Shown one piece after another: positions 53,232 through 62,848 of a DNA stretch of 64,000 bases (within the stretch, counting starts at the first letter, position 1; each line of letters opens with the position of its first letter). The stretch covers positions 62,001 to 126,000 of the forward strand of contig JAUQQO010000053.1 of the NCBI GenBank assembly GCA_030549795.1, given 5' to 3'. The translations under genes and the position numbers were made by a program. The stretch comes from Pseudomonadota bacterium. GTDB taxonomy: Bacteria; Pseudomonadota; Alphaproteobacteria; Geminicoccales; Geminicoccaceae. The notes beneath the pieces were generated by a model that saw only the letters and a list, made by a program, of their open reading frames with translations, made no database searches and was not told where the DNA came from.

Positions 53232-56111
53232 GAACTCGTCGCCCTCGATGCGCCCGTCACGCAAGATCGGCAGCAGCTGATCGGCCGGCAGCGCGCGGCT
53301 GACGAGAAAGCCCTGGATCTCGTGACAGCCCATGCGGCGCAACAGGCGCAGCTGTTGGGCGGTTTCCACCCCTTCTGCGACCACGTTTAGGCCCAAAGAA
53401 GCTCCAAGTGCGACGATCGCCTGCACAATTGTTACACTTGAGGGGTCGCGATCGAGATCTTGGACAAAGGATCGGTCGATCTTCAACGAGCGGATCGGAA
53501 AGGAGCGCAGATAGGCAAGCGAACTGTAGCCGGTGCCGAAATCGTCGATCGCGAGTGCCACCCCCAGGCGGGTGAGCTCGCGCATGCGCTTTTGCGACTC
53601 TCCTGCCTCGCGCATCACCACGCTCTCGGTGAGCTCGAGCTCGAGGCAACGGGCGGGGAAACCCGTGCGCTCGAGGATCGCGGCGATCATCTTGGGCAGC
53701 TCGGGGTGCTGGAACTGGCGCGCCGAAAGGTTGACGGCCAGGCGCAGATCAGGCCGTTCCAGTTCGGCCTGCCAGTGGCGCACCTGAAGGCAGGCGGTCT
53801 CGATCGCCCAATAGCCGATGGGAAGGATGAGCCCAGTCTCTTCGGCTAAAGGAATGAACTCTGCGGGGGGAACCAGGCCGAGCTCGGGATGGAACCAGCG
53901 CGCGAGAGCTTCCACGCCCACCACATGGCCGGTGCGCAACGAGACTTGCGGTTGATAGAAGACGACGAGCTCTCCATTATCGAGCGCCCGGTGCAGGCGG
54001 CTCTCGAGCATCAGCCGCTCGAAGGCCTGGGCGTTCATGTCGTTGGTGTAGAACTGGACGTGACCGCGCCCGAGTTCCTTCGCACGTCCTAAGGCGATGT
54101 CGGCGTTCTTAACGAGCGTGCTCGCGTCTTCGCCATCGTGCGGGAAGACGGCGATTCCGATACCCGCGGTTACGGTGAGCTCGTGACCGTTGACCACAAA
54201 CGGCGCCTCAAGCGCGCGCAGGAGCTTGTGCGCGACCTTGACGATCGGATCGGTGCTCGCAAGGCCGGTGATCAGGACGAGAAAGCGGTCGCTTGCCAGA
54301 CGCGCCACCGTATCGCTGCGCCGAAGCACCCCCCGCAGCCGCTCGCCCACTGCTTTCAAAAGCTGATCGCCGCGTTCGAAGCCCAAGGAGTCGTTGACCA
54401 GCTTGAACCGGTCGAGATCGACGATCATCACCGCCAACAGCTGTTGGGCGCGACGCGCGCGCTCGATCGCCTGGGTTAGCCGATCGATGAACAAAAGGCG
54501 GTTGGGCAATCCCGTGAGCGGGTCGAGATAGGCAAGCGAACGCAAGGTCTCTTCGGTAAAGCGGGCAAGGGTCGCATCGCGCAGGGTGAGAAGGACTTCG
54601 AGGCCCGGGACCAAGACCGGGCTCGCCGTCACTTCAAGCGGGACGAGCTCGCCGCTTGCCCGTCGACCCAGCAGTTCACGAACCGCACCCGACCGCGGCA
54701 GCTCTTCGAGTACGAGCCGCTTGAGAGCCGAGGCGTCCTCGCCCGAGAGCAGCTCATCGAGGGGATGGCCGAGAAGGGTTGCGCGATCCCGCCCGAACAG
54801 CCGCTCCGCGGCGCGATTGAGAAAGCCGATCACCCCGCTGCGATCGAGGCCGACGAGCGCGGTCGCCACCGCATCGAGAAGGCTCAAGTCAACGGCCGGG
54901 TGCGGCGTAAACGGCGCTCCTCCTTCCTCTGCCAGGCCACAAGACGATGGCACCGCGGGTGCGGTGGGCGGGGCAGGTGCGGGTGCAGAAGGCTCGCTCT
55001 TGAAAAGCGAGCCCTCCTTGGCGCGCAACAGGGCGATGAGGAGCTCTTGGTCGATAGCGATCAGGCTCACCTCAAGCAGCACCGGCGCGTGGGCCGTGCG
55101 TGCGGTGAGCTGGGCCAGGACTCTTTCGCCCGTTGCGCGTGCCTCATCGACGAGCTCGAGCCAGAGATCCTGTTCGCGCGGCGCAAGAATCGGTTCCATC
55201 GCATGGGGTAGCTGCACACGGAGGAGTTCCGCCAATGCGTCGCGCGGTTCTGGCGATACCCAGCGCACTCGGCCTTGGGCATCGACAAGACAGACGAGCG
55301 CGCCACACGCATGGGCGAGGATTTCTGCCGCCCGCTCGGCGAGCTTGCCCGCGCGCGTCTCGTCGATTTCATCCGGTGCGACACCGAGCGCTCCCAAGAT
55401 CATCCGCACCACCCCTTGGGCGTCGCGGAACGGGCGCGCAGCGTCGCGAACCCGCCGCACGGTACCCTCGGGGGTGAGGATGCGATACTCGAGCGTGGCA
55501 TCCTCACCCGCGAGCAGCCGTTGCAGCCTTTTGCGCGCAAGCGTGCGGTCGGCGCTGTGCACGACCCCGTTGGGACCGTGCGCGAGCGCGGGATCGCCTT
55601 CACCGCGCCCGCAGGCCGAATAAAAAGCCTGATTTGCCCATAGAAGCCGCAGCTGGCAATCGTCGCCCACGCCCAAAATGTAGAAGCCCTCGCGCGCCAG
55701 CCCCGCCCACGGCGCGATGCCGCCGACAAGACGCGCGAACGGGTCGTCCGCTGCTTGCAACCACAGCACGCTCAAGCCTTCCGTGCCGGGCAGATGCGCA
55801 AGTCGGGCACGCAGCTCGCACGGCTCGCCGCGTGCGGTCGTCAGCCGAAGCGGCCCCTCGAAGCTTTCGCGCGCGACGATCGCGTTGCGCAGCCGAACGA
55901 GGCGCTCGCGCGGCTGCGCTGGATCGAGCAGCCGGCGCAGCGAGCGACCGACCAATGCGGCCGCATCGTGGCCCACGAGCTCGAGCAGGCGTCGGTTCGC
56001 GGCCAGCACTTCCGCTAATGGACGCGGCAGAGCAGCCGCGCGCACAAGGACCGCGGCCTCGCCCGTGGTCTCGATCAGAGCGAGGAGTTGGGGTTGGAAC
56101 TCAGGTGCCAC
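53211..56111 (-). CDS. PAS-GGDEF-EAL protein with degenerate GGDEF and intact EAL motifs
   Basis: A 966-residue c-di-GMP protein. Two to three PAS-like segments (about residues 20-120, 150-250 and 410-520) precede a GGDEF domain (525-690) and an EAL domain (705-950). The GGDEF active site reads RLASDRF where GGDEF is expected, so cyclase activity is unlikely. The EAL domain is complete: VVGVEALARW, LAVNLSARQF, LELELTESVV, IDDFGTGYSSLAYLRSF, LKIDRSFVQ, VVAEGVET and IQGFLVSRA. It should be a phosphodiesterase that lowers c-di-GMP, possibly in response to a ligand or redox signal via PAS. No transmembrane helix is seen. It may tie to the biofilm-like locus by function but not by position. Confidence 0.9.
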   Translation of the reverse strand: MAPEFQPQLLALIETTGEAAVLVRAAALPRPLAEVLAANRRLLELVGHDAAALVGRSLRRLLDPAQPRERLVRLRNAIVARESFEGPLRLTTARGEPCELRARLAHLPGTEGLSVLWLQAADDPFARLVGGIAPWAGLAREGFYILGVGDDCQLRLLWANQAFYSACGRGEGDPALAHGPNGVVHSADRTLARKRLQRLLAGEDATLEYRILTPEGTVRRVRDAARPFRDAQGVVRMILGALGVAPDEIDETRAGKLAERAAEILAHACGALVCLVDAQGRVRWVSPEPRDALAELLRVQLPHAMEPILAPREQDLWLELVDEARATGERVLAQLTARTAHAPVLLEVSLIAIDQELLIALLRAKEGSLFKSEPSAPAPAPPTAPAVPSSCGLAEEGGAPFTPHPAVDLSLLDAVATALVGLDRSGVIGFLNRAAERLFGRDRATLLGHPLDELLSGEDASALKRLVLEELPRSGAVRELLGRRASGELVPLEVTASPVLVPGLEVLLTLRDATLARFTEETLRSLAYLDPLTGLPNRLLFIDRLTQAIERARRAQQLLAVMIVDLDRFKLVNDSLGFERGDQLLKAVGERLRGVLRRSDTVARLASDRFLVLITGLASTDPIVKVAHKLLRALEAPFVVNGHELTVTAGIGIAVFPHDGEDASTLVKNADIALGRAKELGRGHVQFYTNDMNAQAFERLMLESRLHRALDNGELVVFYQPQVSLRTGHVVGVEALARWFHPELGLVPPAEFIPLAEETGLILPIGYWAIETACLQVRHWQAELERPDLRLAVNLSARQFQHPELPKMIAAILERTGFPARCLELELTESVVMREAGESQKRMRELTRLGVALAIDDFGTGYSSLAYLRSFPIRSLKIDRSFVQDLDRDPSSVTIVQAIVALGASLGLNVVAEGVETAQQLRLLRRMGCHEIQGFLVSRALPADQLLPILRDGRIEGDEFLLADEG

Positions 56112-56357
56112 GGACCGCGATCGGGCGCAGCAGCCGCACGCCTTTCCGTACGCCTTCGGCCCGGCGTCGCGACATCGTCGCTGCGGCGCAAGATGTAGGA
56201 GTAAATGCGGCGTCGCGGCTCATTGTCACGGCATCGATGCCCGATCGCGGCGGCGGGCCGCGGTGGTTTTTTCCTCATTCAACCAGAAAGGACCCGCAAC
56301 CGAAAGGCGGCCGCGCGCAAGGTTAATCTGCCGCGCCGGCCGGACGTGCTCACGGGA

Positions 56358-57884
56358 TCACGGCAGCGGCAGCGATGCCGCGCTCGCTTCTTCTGCGCGG
56401 CGCAGAGCTTGCGGGATGTGCTCCGGCAAGTCCTCCGCGATCAGATGCGGCCCTGCGCACGCCCCGGCGCAGGCGTGCAACCACACCCCCGCCGCCGCCG
56501 CTTCGAAGGCCGGGACCCCTTGCGCGAGCAAACCCAAGATCATCCCAGCGAGCACATCTCCAGTGCCGGCGGTCGCGAGCGCAGCCGGCGCCCAGGGTTG
56601 GATCGCCGCGCGGCCATCGGGGGCGGCGATCACACTGTCAGCCCCTTTAAGCACGACAACCGCCCCACTTTCCGCCGCTGCCGCGCGGGCGCGCGCAAGC
56701 CGGTCACCTTGGTGCGCGAACAGGCGCGCATATTCGCCATCATGGGGAGTGAGCACGCAGCGCGCGTGCAGAACCGACAACAGCCGCGCGCGGTCGCCCG
56801 CAAAGGCGGTCAGCGCATCGGCATCGAGAACCAACGGCCGCCCCGATCGAGCGAGGAGCACCGCGATCTCCCGCGTCGGTTCGTCGGTTCCAGCTGCGGG
56901 CCCGATGAGCCAGGCGTTCAAACGGGGATCGTCGAGCAGCGCAGCGATCGCTGTGGCATCGGGGCACAGCTTGGTCATCACCGCGGTCAGCGAAGCAGCG
57001 TAGACCGGCAGCGCGGCCGGCTGTGCGGCGACGCTCACAAGACCCGCGCCAATGCGCAGCGCTGCGCGCGCCGCCAACCGCGTCGCACCGGTGGCATGCG
57101 GCGGCCCGCCCACCACCACCGCGTGCCCGAAGCGATATTTGTGGGATTCGGCTCCGCGCCGCGGCACCGCCGACCACCACCAGCACGGATGGTTGACGCG
57201 CAGCCCCTCGTCCACCGAGGCCACGATCGCATCCGGAATGCCGATGTCGGCGACACGGAGCTCGCCTACGAGTTGGCGCCCGGGGAGCAAGAAATGGCCG
57301 GGTTTGGGCCGACAGAAGGTGACGGTGAGCGAAGCCTGCACGGCGCACCCCAGAACCGCCCCGCTTGCCGCGCTCACCCCAGAGGGCACATCGACCGCGA
57401 CGATCGGGCCCGGGTGCGCGCGCAGCCTTTCGACCCACTCAGCTGCGCGACCGGTGAGCGGACGTGCGAGCCCGGTGCCGAAGAGCGCGTCCACAACGAC
57501 CGTGTCAGAAGAGAATTCGGGTAGGTTTGCGACCTCGAGTGCAACGTTCAAGCCGAGATCCGTAAATCGCCTGAAGGCTTCGCCGGCATCGCCAGTGAGA
57601 CTCGTGGGATCGACGAGGCTTGCGACGCGCACCGGCCAGCCGAGCACGGCGAGGCGGCGCGCCACCACCCACCCGTCGCCGCCGTTGTTGCCCGGTCCGG
57701 CAAGCACGAGCGTCGGCCGAGGGGCGAAGCGGGCAGTGATTTCCCGCACGACCGCGCGTCCGGCCCGCTCCATGAGCACGATCCCCGGGGTGCCCGCGCG
57801 TATGGTGGCGGCATCGGCCGCGGCCATGCGCTGCGGGGTGAGCAGGACGCCATCGGGCGGAAACGCTGTGGCCGTGGGCGCCAT
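56358..57884 (-). CDS. nnr: Bifunctional NAD(P)H-hydrate repair enzyme (epimerase and ADP-dependent dehydratase)
   Basis: A 508-residue cytosolic enzyme repairing damaged NAD(P)H. The N-terminal YjeF_N epimerase domain (residues about 10-220) has LVLAGPGNNGGDGWVVARRL and VVDALFGTGLARPLTGRA. The C-terminal ADP/ATP-dependent dehydratase domain (about 240-500) has YRFGHAVVVGGPPHATGATR, CVLTPHDGEYARLFAHQGDR and TAGTGDVLAGMILGLLAQGV. ATG 57882-57884 sits behind GAGG; GTG 57896, overlapping the preceding stop, adds only four residues. Follows the TerB-like gene in a two-gene operon. Confidence 0.94.
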   Translation of the reverse strand: MAPTATAFPPDGVLLTPQRMAAADAATIRAGTPGIVLMERAGRAVVREITARFAPRPTLVLAGPGNNGGDGWVVARRLAVLGWPVRVASLVDPTSLTGDAGEAFRRFTDLGLNVALEVANLPEFSSDTVVVDALFGTGLARPLTGRAAEWVERLRAHPGPIVAVDVPSGVSAASGAVLGCAVQASLTVTFCRPKPGHFLLPGRQLVGELRVADIGIPDAIVASVDEGLRVNHPCWWWSAVPRRGAESHKYRFGHAVVVGGPPHATGATRLAARAALRIGAGLVSVAAQPAALPVYAASLTAVMTKLCPDATAIAALLDDPRLNAWLIGPAAGTDEPTREIAVLLARSGRPLVLDADALTAFAGDRARLLSVLHARCVLTPHDGEYARLFAHQGDRLARARAAAAESGAVVVLKGADSVIAAPDGRAAIQPWAPAALATAGTGDVLAGMILGLLAQGVPAFEAAAAGVWLHACAGACAGPHLIAEDLPEHIPQALRRAEEASAASLPLP

Positions 57885-57892
57885 CGAACGCC

Positions 57893-58306
57893 TCACACGC
57901 TGCGATGACGGGCACGCGCAGCGCGTTCGATCGCAGCCGCAACCAAGGGATCGATCTCCAGCCGATCGCGCAACAGGCCCAAAAGGCGAAGCTCGGCCTC
58001 ATCGGCCCTGCGATCGGCTGCCACGACATCGCAAGCAAGCGCGTACGCGGTTTCCCGTAATTCTTGGGGCAGCGCCTGAGCGATCGCGTCGAGCGCGATC
58101 TCAAGACCGTCTTCGCGCGCGAGCATCGCTGCGCACTGCCGCCCGATCTCGGCTATGCGGCCGCGATCGAAGGCAACGAAGGCCGGCAGGCTGGCAACCA
58201 GCCGGCTCATGGTTTCGATCTCGGCGTCAGAAATCTTTCCCTCGTCTGCCGCGGCGACCAGGACCATGGTGGCGATCAGCGCGGCATGACGGTCGAACCG
58301 ATGCAC
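57893..58306 (-). CDS. TerB-like protein
   Basis: A 137-residue helical protein of the TerB-like family. It begins VHRFDRHAALIATMVLVAAA at GTG 58304-58306, seven bases after GGGAGG; the frame continues upstream to 58393 but lacks family likeness there. The acidic helix repeats are ADEGKISDAEIETMSRLVAS and VVAADRRADEAELRLLGLLR, the two D/E-rich hairpins of the TerB fold. The role is unknown; metal binding and stress have been proposed for TerB. It overlaps the nnr gene region by possible start-stop coupling. Confidence 0.8.
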   Translation of the reverse strand: MHRFDRHAALIATMVLVAAADEGKISDAEIETMSRLVASLPAFVAFDRGRIAEIGRQCAAMLAREDGLEIALDAIAQALPQELRETAYALACDVVAADRRADEAELRLLGLLRDRLEIDPLVAAAIERAARARHRSV

Positions 58307-58480
58307 GATCGAACCTCCCGAGCGCTCCAATCGGCCCGAGTTTCGACCGCGCGCGGTGGATCCGCAACGGTAGGTGACGACGAGATCGCGCAACTGCGGC
58401 TGCGGTGGTCGCGGAGCCTCTTGACGGATATCGCCTTAAAGGCGAACACCTCTATAGGTTATCAACGTAAACGCGTGGGA

Positions 58481-59233
58481 ATGGATCGCAGCCCGGGCCC
58501 TCGGCCGCACCGCCTGTTGATCGCAGGGGATCCGGCGCTAAGCCGGGGTCTGATGCGCACGGTGTTGAGCCGGCTCGGCTATCTCGTTTCGGTCGCAAGT
58601 ACCGGTACCGAGGCTCTGGCGATGCGCCCGAACATGCAGTTCTCGGCTGCGCTCGTGGCGGCTCGGCTGCCGGACATGGCGGGCCTTACGCTGGCGCGGC
58701 ACCTCGCTTCCGCACCCTTTCGGATATCGGTCCTCCTCTTCGGCGATCCCTTCGACCGCAGGCTCGTCGAGTCCGAGGTCCACAACCGTGCGCGAATTGC
58801 GTTTCTCGCCAAGCCACTCTCGCTTGGGCGCCTCGTCGCCACGCTCAAGCGCCTCGCCGACGGGGAGCCCGCTACCTCGGCAGCGGAGCCGCCTATGTCC
58901 AGCCTCTCCTCCTTCGACCGCACGCGGTTGCGCGAATTCAGCAACGGCGATCCCGCTCTCGAGCAGGAACTCGCCAATCTGTTCCTCGAGACTGCCTCCC
59001 TTTATCTCGATCAGATGGCCGCGAGCCTCACCGACCCGGAACGCTGGCGGCGCGCCGCGCATGCGCTTAAGGGAGCTTCGGCCAACATCGGTGCCACCGA
59101 GATCGCCGCCTTGGCCGGAGCCGCGGAGCGTGCGGCGCCCAGCCGGGAACTGGTGGCGGAGCTCGAAGCCCGGTTGAGGGCGCTGCGCGCCGAACTTTCG
59201 TGCGCGCAAGCCCATACCCCCTGCGCGCTCTGA
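58481..59233 (+). CDS. Pseudo-receiver/Hpt domain protein
   Basis: A 250-residue signalling protein. The N-terminal receiver-like domain (residues about 10-130) lacks the phospho-acceptor: the usual Asp position (about residue 60, LVAARLPDM) is Ala, though the Lys (AFLAKPLS) is kept. The C-terminal Hpt domain (about 160-245) has the phospho-histidine site RAAHALKGASANIGA with His194. It therefore may take or give phosphate via the Hpt but not receive via the receiver. No kinase is adjacent. ATG 58481 is used; GTG 58475 is two codons earlier. Confidence 0.82.
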   Translation: MDRSPGPRPHRLLIAGDPALSRGLMRTVLSRLGYLVSVASTGTEALAMRPNMQFSAALVAARLPDMAGLTLARHLASAPFRISVLLFGDPFDRRLVESEVHNRARIAFLAKPLSLGRLVATLKRLADGEPATSAAEPPMSSLSSFDRTRLREFSNGDPALEQELANLFLETASLYLDQMAASLTDPERWRRAAHALKGASANIGATEIAALAGAAERAAPSRELVAELEARLRALRAELSCAQAHTPCAL

Positions 59234-59419
59234 GCCGCTTTTGCAAGCGTTGGTGCTCCGCAACAGGCTCGAAGGGTTGTGCCCCTTCCTCTCGGGATAT
59301 GGCTTGCGCGCGTTCGGTTGTTGCCTTGTCATCTGATCGCTTCGCTCGTAAGCGGCCGGTCAGTCGGCCTCCTGGCGGGGCAGGTCGGGCGCCACAACCA
59401 TCCTTGGGGACCCCTCGAG

Positions 59420-60301
59420 ATGCTCGCGAGCAGCCGCGTCGCTCTTGTGATCGGCCTTCTCCTCGGCGTTACGGCTTGCGTGCCACCCGAGAACAAGATG
59501 GCCGCGGTCGAGCCGGTTTTGCTGGACGACGCGAATCTTATCTATGTCGATCTGCCCGCTGTGCGGACCATGGAGCCGCAAGGTCCGCCCTTCGTGCAGG
59601 GTTTGCGCGTGGGCTATCTGGATCTGTACGAGCAAGCCGGAGCGCGCTTCGATCTCATCGATCGCGTCCATTTCGGCCGCAAAGCGGTAGCTTCGGCTAA
59701 GGGGCAGAACGTCCAGCCCGATCAGACGGCCCTGCGGCGCTTGCCGGCAGGGGCAGCGGGTGAACTCGATGCGGCGCGGGCGCGCTTGATCGCAGCGCTT
59801 GATGCCAACGGGCGCCGGACCGCCCCGGCTGACGCCGCTAAGGCGCAAGTCGCCTTCGACTGCTGGCTCGAACGCACGGAAGCGGGCGATCAGGCCGGCA
59901 TCGATGCCTGCAAGGCGCGCTTTGAAGAAGCGGTGGCGGCGGTCGAGCGCTCGCTGTTGCCGGGTGCGCCGCAGCAGTATCTCGTCTTCTTCGCCTGGGA
60001 TCGCGCCGACATCAGCCCGGCGGCGCGGCAGGTGCTCGAACAAGTAGCGGCCGATTACAAGGCAGGGCGCATGGTGCGCCTGCATCTCGCCGGACACGCC
60101 GACCGCTCGGGGCCCGAGGACTACAACATGCGCTTGTCGGAGCGGCGGGCGCGCGCCGTGGCCCAGGTGCTGCGCGAGCTCGGTGTGCCGCAAGAGGCGA
60201 TGACGCTCGCCTGGTACGGCGAGACGCGTCCGCGCGTGCCCACCCCCGATGGTGTGCGCGAGGCGCAGAACCGTCGCGTCGAAATCACGTGGGACAAATA
60301 A
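59420..60301 (+). CDS. OmpA family outer-membrane lipoprotein
   Basis: A 293-residue lipoprotein with the lipobox VALVIGLLLGVTAC (Cys20). The C-terminal OmpA domain (about residues 180-293) has the peptidoglycan-binding core RLHLAGHADRSGPEDYNMRL and SERRARAVAQVLRELGVPQE, ending REAQNRRVEITWDK. The middle part is helical (DAARARLIAALDANGRR, CKARFEEAVAAVERSLL) and of unknown role. ATG 59420 is behind GAGA. The gene is alone; a hairpin follows its stop. Confidence 0.88.
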   Translation: MLASSRVALVIGLLLGVTACVPPENKMAAVEPVLLDDANLIYVDLPAVRTMEPQGPPFVQGLRVGYLDLYEQAGARFDLIDRVHFGRKAVASAKGQNVQPDQTALRRLPAGAAGELDAARARLIAALDANGRRTAPADAAKAQVAFDCWLERTEAGDQAGIDACKARFEEAVAAVERSLLPGAPQQYLVFFAWDRADISPAARQVLEQVAADYKAGRMVRLHLAGHADRSGPEDYNMRLSERRARAVAQVLRELGVPQEAMTLAWYGETRPRVPTPDGVREAQNRRVEITWDK

Positions 60302-60307
60302 AGAGAG

Positions 60308-60343
60308 GGGGCGATCAGCCGCTGCCGTCTGGCCGATCGCCCC
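60308..60343 (+). terminator. Possible hairpin terminator after the OmpA-like gene
   Basis: GGGGCGATC at 60308-60316 pairs with GATCGCCCC at 60335-60343 with an 18-base loop. It sits between the OmpA-like gene and the end of moaA, which point at each other. No T run follows on either strand, so if it ends transcription it does so weakly. Confidence 0.35.
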
Positions 60344-60388
60344 TCGACGCGAAATCGCTCTCAAAGGAAAAGCGCTCGTTTAAGGCTC

Positions 60389-61378
60389 TCACCCGCCCGT
60401 GACGCTCATGTGCCGCCGCACGGCTGGGCGGTTGCGGCGGCGATCGATGACGAAATCGTGCCCTTTGGGTTTGCGCGCGATCCCTTCGAGGATGGCCTGG
60501 CGAACCAGCTCGTTGCCCTCGGAAGCGCGCAAGGGCGTGCGCAGATCGGCTTTGTCTTCTTGACCGAGGCACATGTACATGGTGCCCGTGCAGGTGACGC
60601 GCACGCGGTTGCACGATTCGCAGAAATTGTGGGTAAGCGGCGTGATGAAGCCGAGGCGCCCGCCCGTTTCCTTGACCCGGACATAGCGCGCTGGCCCGCC
60701 GGTGCGGTAGTCGATGTCCTCCAGTGTCCAGCGCTGCGCGAGCCGCGCCCGCACAAGGGAAAGAGGCAGGTACTGCTCGGTACGGTCGACGTCGATCTCA
60801 CCCATCGGCATCGTCTCGATCAGGGTAAGATCGAAGCCCTCCTCCCCGCACCAGGCGATCAGCCGATCGAATTCGTCCTCATTCACACCTTTTAAAGCCA
60901 CGCAGTTGATCTTGATGGCAAGGCCAGCTGCTTTCGCTGCCTCGATCCCCGCCATCACCTTCTCGAACCGCCCCCAGCGGGTGAGCGCCTCGAACTTGCG
61001 GGCATCGAGGGTGTCGAGCGAAACGTTGATCCGCCGCACGCCGCACCGATACAAATCAGCCGCGAAGCGCTCGAGTTGGCTGCCGTTGGTGGTGAGGGTG
61101 AGCTCCTCGAGCCGCCCCTCGTGGACGTGACGGCCGATCTGCTCCACGAGCCACATCACATTGCGCCGCACGAGCGGCTCGCCCCCGGTTAGGCGGATGC
61201 GGCGCACGCCGAGCTCGATGAACACAGAGGCGAGGCGGTCGAGCTCTTCGAGCGTCAACAGCTCGGCTTTCGGCACGAAGGTCATGTTCTCCGCCATGCA
61301 GTACACACAGCGGAAGTCGCAGCGATCGGTCACCGAGATCCGCACATAGGTGATCGCGCGACCGAACGGATCGATCAT
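60389..61378 (-). CDS. moaA: GTP 3',8-cyclase MoaA
   Basis: A 329-residue radical SAM enzyme, first step of molybdenum cofactor synthesis. The radical-SAM cluster is [14 protein letters not shown], and the second cluster is [33 protein letters not shown] and [20 protein letters not shown] are family motifs, and the chain ends with VTGG, the double glycine needed for activity. ATG 61376-61378, behind GGGAGGAGG, is the right start. No other Mo-cofactor gene is in the window. Confidence 0.97.
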   Translation of the reverse strand: MIDPFGRAITYVRISVTDRCDFRCVYCMAENMTFVPKAELLTLEELDRLASVFIELGVRRIRLTGGEPLVRRNVMWLVEQIGRHVHEGRLEELTLTTNGSQLERFAADLYRCGVRRINVSLDTLDARKFEALTRWGRFEKVMAGIEAAKAAGLAIKINCVALKGVNEDEFDRLIAWCGEEGFDLTLIETMPMGEIDVDRTEQYLPLSLVRARLAQRWTLEDIDYRTGGPARYVRVKETGGRLGFITPLTHNFCESCNRVRVTCTGTMYMCLGQEDKADLRTPLRASEGNELVRQAILEGIARKPKGHDFVIDRRRNRPAVRRHMSVTGG

Positions 61379-61512
61379 CGAGCCCCTCCTCCCATCGGCG
61401 GCCGTCGGGCTTCGCTTCGCCGCTCGCCCTTTTGGCTCTATGGTGCTCTCGGGCCTTGCTGGCAAGGTCGCCCGATCGGTTCGATGGTGGCGACCACTTG
61501 GGTCGAGATCGC

Positions 61513-62271
61513 ATGAAGCTCGCTTTCCTTGCCGCGCAAACCGCCGAGGCGCAACGCGCGCGCGACGAGCTCGAGCGTCGCTACGGCGCCGTACCGGTGG
61601 AGAAGGCCGACGTGCTCGTGCCCTTGGGCGGGGATGGGTTCATGCTCGAGACCCTTCACGCGCATCTCGACCGCAAGGTCCCCATCTACGGCATGAACCT
61701 CGGCACCGTCGGCTTCCTTTTGAACAGTTTCGCGCTCGATGGACTGCCGGAGCGCATCCGCGCCGCCATCGGAGTGGATCTCTATCCGTTGCGCATGCGG
61801 GCGCGTGATCAGACCGGTGCCGTGTTCGAGAGCCTAGCCATCAACGAGGTTTCGGTGTTCCGCGAAACTCGCCAGGCGGCCTGGCTCGCCATCGATATCG
61901 ACGGCATTTGTCGGCTCGAGCAACTGGTATGCGATGGGGTGCTGGTTGCGACCCCCGCGGGCTCCACAGCCTACAACCTTTCCGCCCACGGGCCGATCAT
62001 CCCCTTGGGGGCCGATCTCTTGGCGCTCACGCCAATCAGCCCGTTTCGGCCGCGGCGCTGGCGCGGTGCGCTTTTGCCTTCGCGTACCCGCTTTACGATC
62101 CGTGTCCTCGACCCCCAGAAACGGCCCGTTAGCGCAGTGGCGGATTTCAGCGAGTTCCGCGACGTCGTCCGCGTCGACGTGTGGGAGGATCGGGCGATCG
62201 CCTGCCGGCTCTTGTTCGATCCCGAGCACAATCTCGAAGAGCGCATCCTCAAAGAACAGTTCATCCCATAA
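61513..62271 (+). CDS. nadK: NAD kinase
   Basis: A 252-residue NAD kinase, which makes NADP from NAD. Landmarks are [20 protein letters not shown] (the GGDG motif), [32 protein letters not shown] (the NE/D-type element) and [19 protein letters not shown]. The length is typical of the short alphaproteobacterial form. Its start is 134 bp from the start of moaA, which is divergent. Confidence 0.96.
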   Translation: MKLAFLAAQTAEAQRARDELERRYGAVPVEKADVLVPLGGDGFMLETLHAHLDRKVPIYGMNLGTVGFLLNSFALDGLPERIRAAIGVDLYPLRMRARDQTGAVFESLAINEVSVFRETRQAAWLAIDIDGICRLEQLVCDGVLVATPAGSTAYNLSAHGPIIPLGADLLALTPISPFRPRRWRGALLPSRTRFTIRVLDPQKRPVSAVADFSEFRDVVRVDVWEDRAIACRLLFDPEHNLEERILKEQFIP

Positions 62272-62303
62272 GCCGGTGCTGTTCCCACCCCGCGCGTTCC
62301 GTC

Positions 62304-62834
62304 CTAGCCGGAGAGCTTGAGCAGTGAGCGGCCGCGCACGCCGATCCGGCTCATCCCCTCAAGACCCTCGAGCTCGATGAAGAAAGCCGCTCCCACCACC
62401 TGGGCTCCGACTTTGCCCAACAGTTGCACAGCTGCGCGCGCCGTGCCTCCCGTGGCGATGAGATCGTCGATGAGCACCACCTTGGATCCGGGCGGGATCA
62501 GGCCCTCGCTCACCTGCAGCGTGTCGGAGCCATATTCGAGATCGTAGGAATGGCTCACCACCGCCCCCGGCAGTTTGCCTACCTTGCGCACCATGACCAG
62601 GCCGCGCCCGGAGCGGTAGGCGAGGGCCGAGGCGAAGAGAAAACCTCGGGATTCGATCCCCGCAATAAGATCGGGATGAAACCCATCGACCAGTCGATCC
62701 ATCTCGTCAACAGCGAGCCGCCAGGCGAACGGATCGGCCAATACGGTCGAGATGTCGTAGAAAAGGATCCCGGGTTTGGGGAAATTCGGCACCCGGCGAA
62801 TGATCGCGGCGAGATCGGGTTTCTGCGGGCTCAT
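62304..62834 (-). CDS. apt: Adenine phosphoribosyltransferase
   Basis: A 176-residue purine-salvage enzyme that makes AMP from adenine and PRPP. The PRPP site is VVLIDDLIATGGTARAAVQL, and RVPNFPKPGILFYDISTVLA, PDLIAGIESRGFLFASALAY and VRKVGKLPGAVVSHSYDLEY are family pieces. ATG 62832-62834 is preferred; the frame goes on to 62888 with no family likeness. It follows the aminotransferase gene by 14 bp on the same strand. Confidence 0.96.
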   Translation of the reverse strand: MSPQKPDLAAIIRRVPNFPKPGILFYDISTVLADPFAWRLAVDEMDRLVDGFHPDLIAGIESRGFLFASALAYRSGRGLVMVRKVGKLPGAVVSHSYDLEYGSDTLQVSEGLIPPGSKVVLIDDLIATGGTARAAVQLLGKVGAQVVGAAFFIELEGLEGMSRIGVRGRSLLKLSG

Positions 62835-62848
62835 GGTTCGCTTCACCT

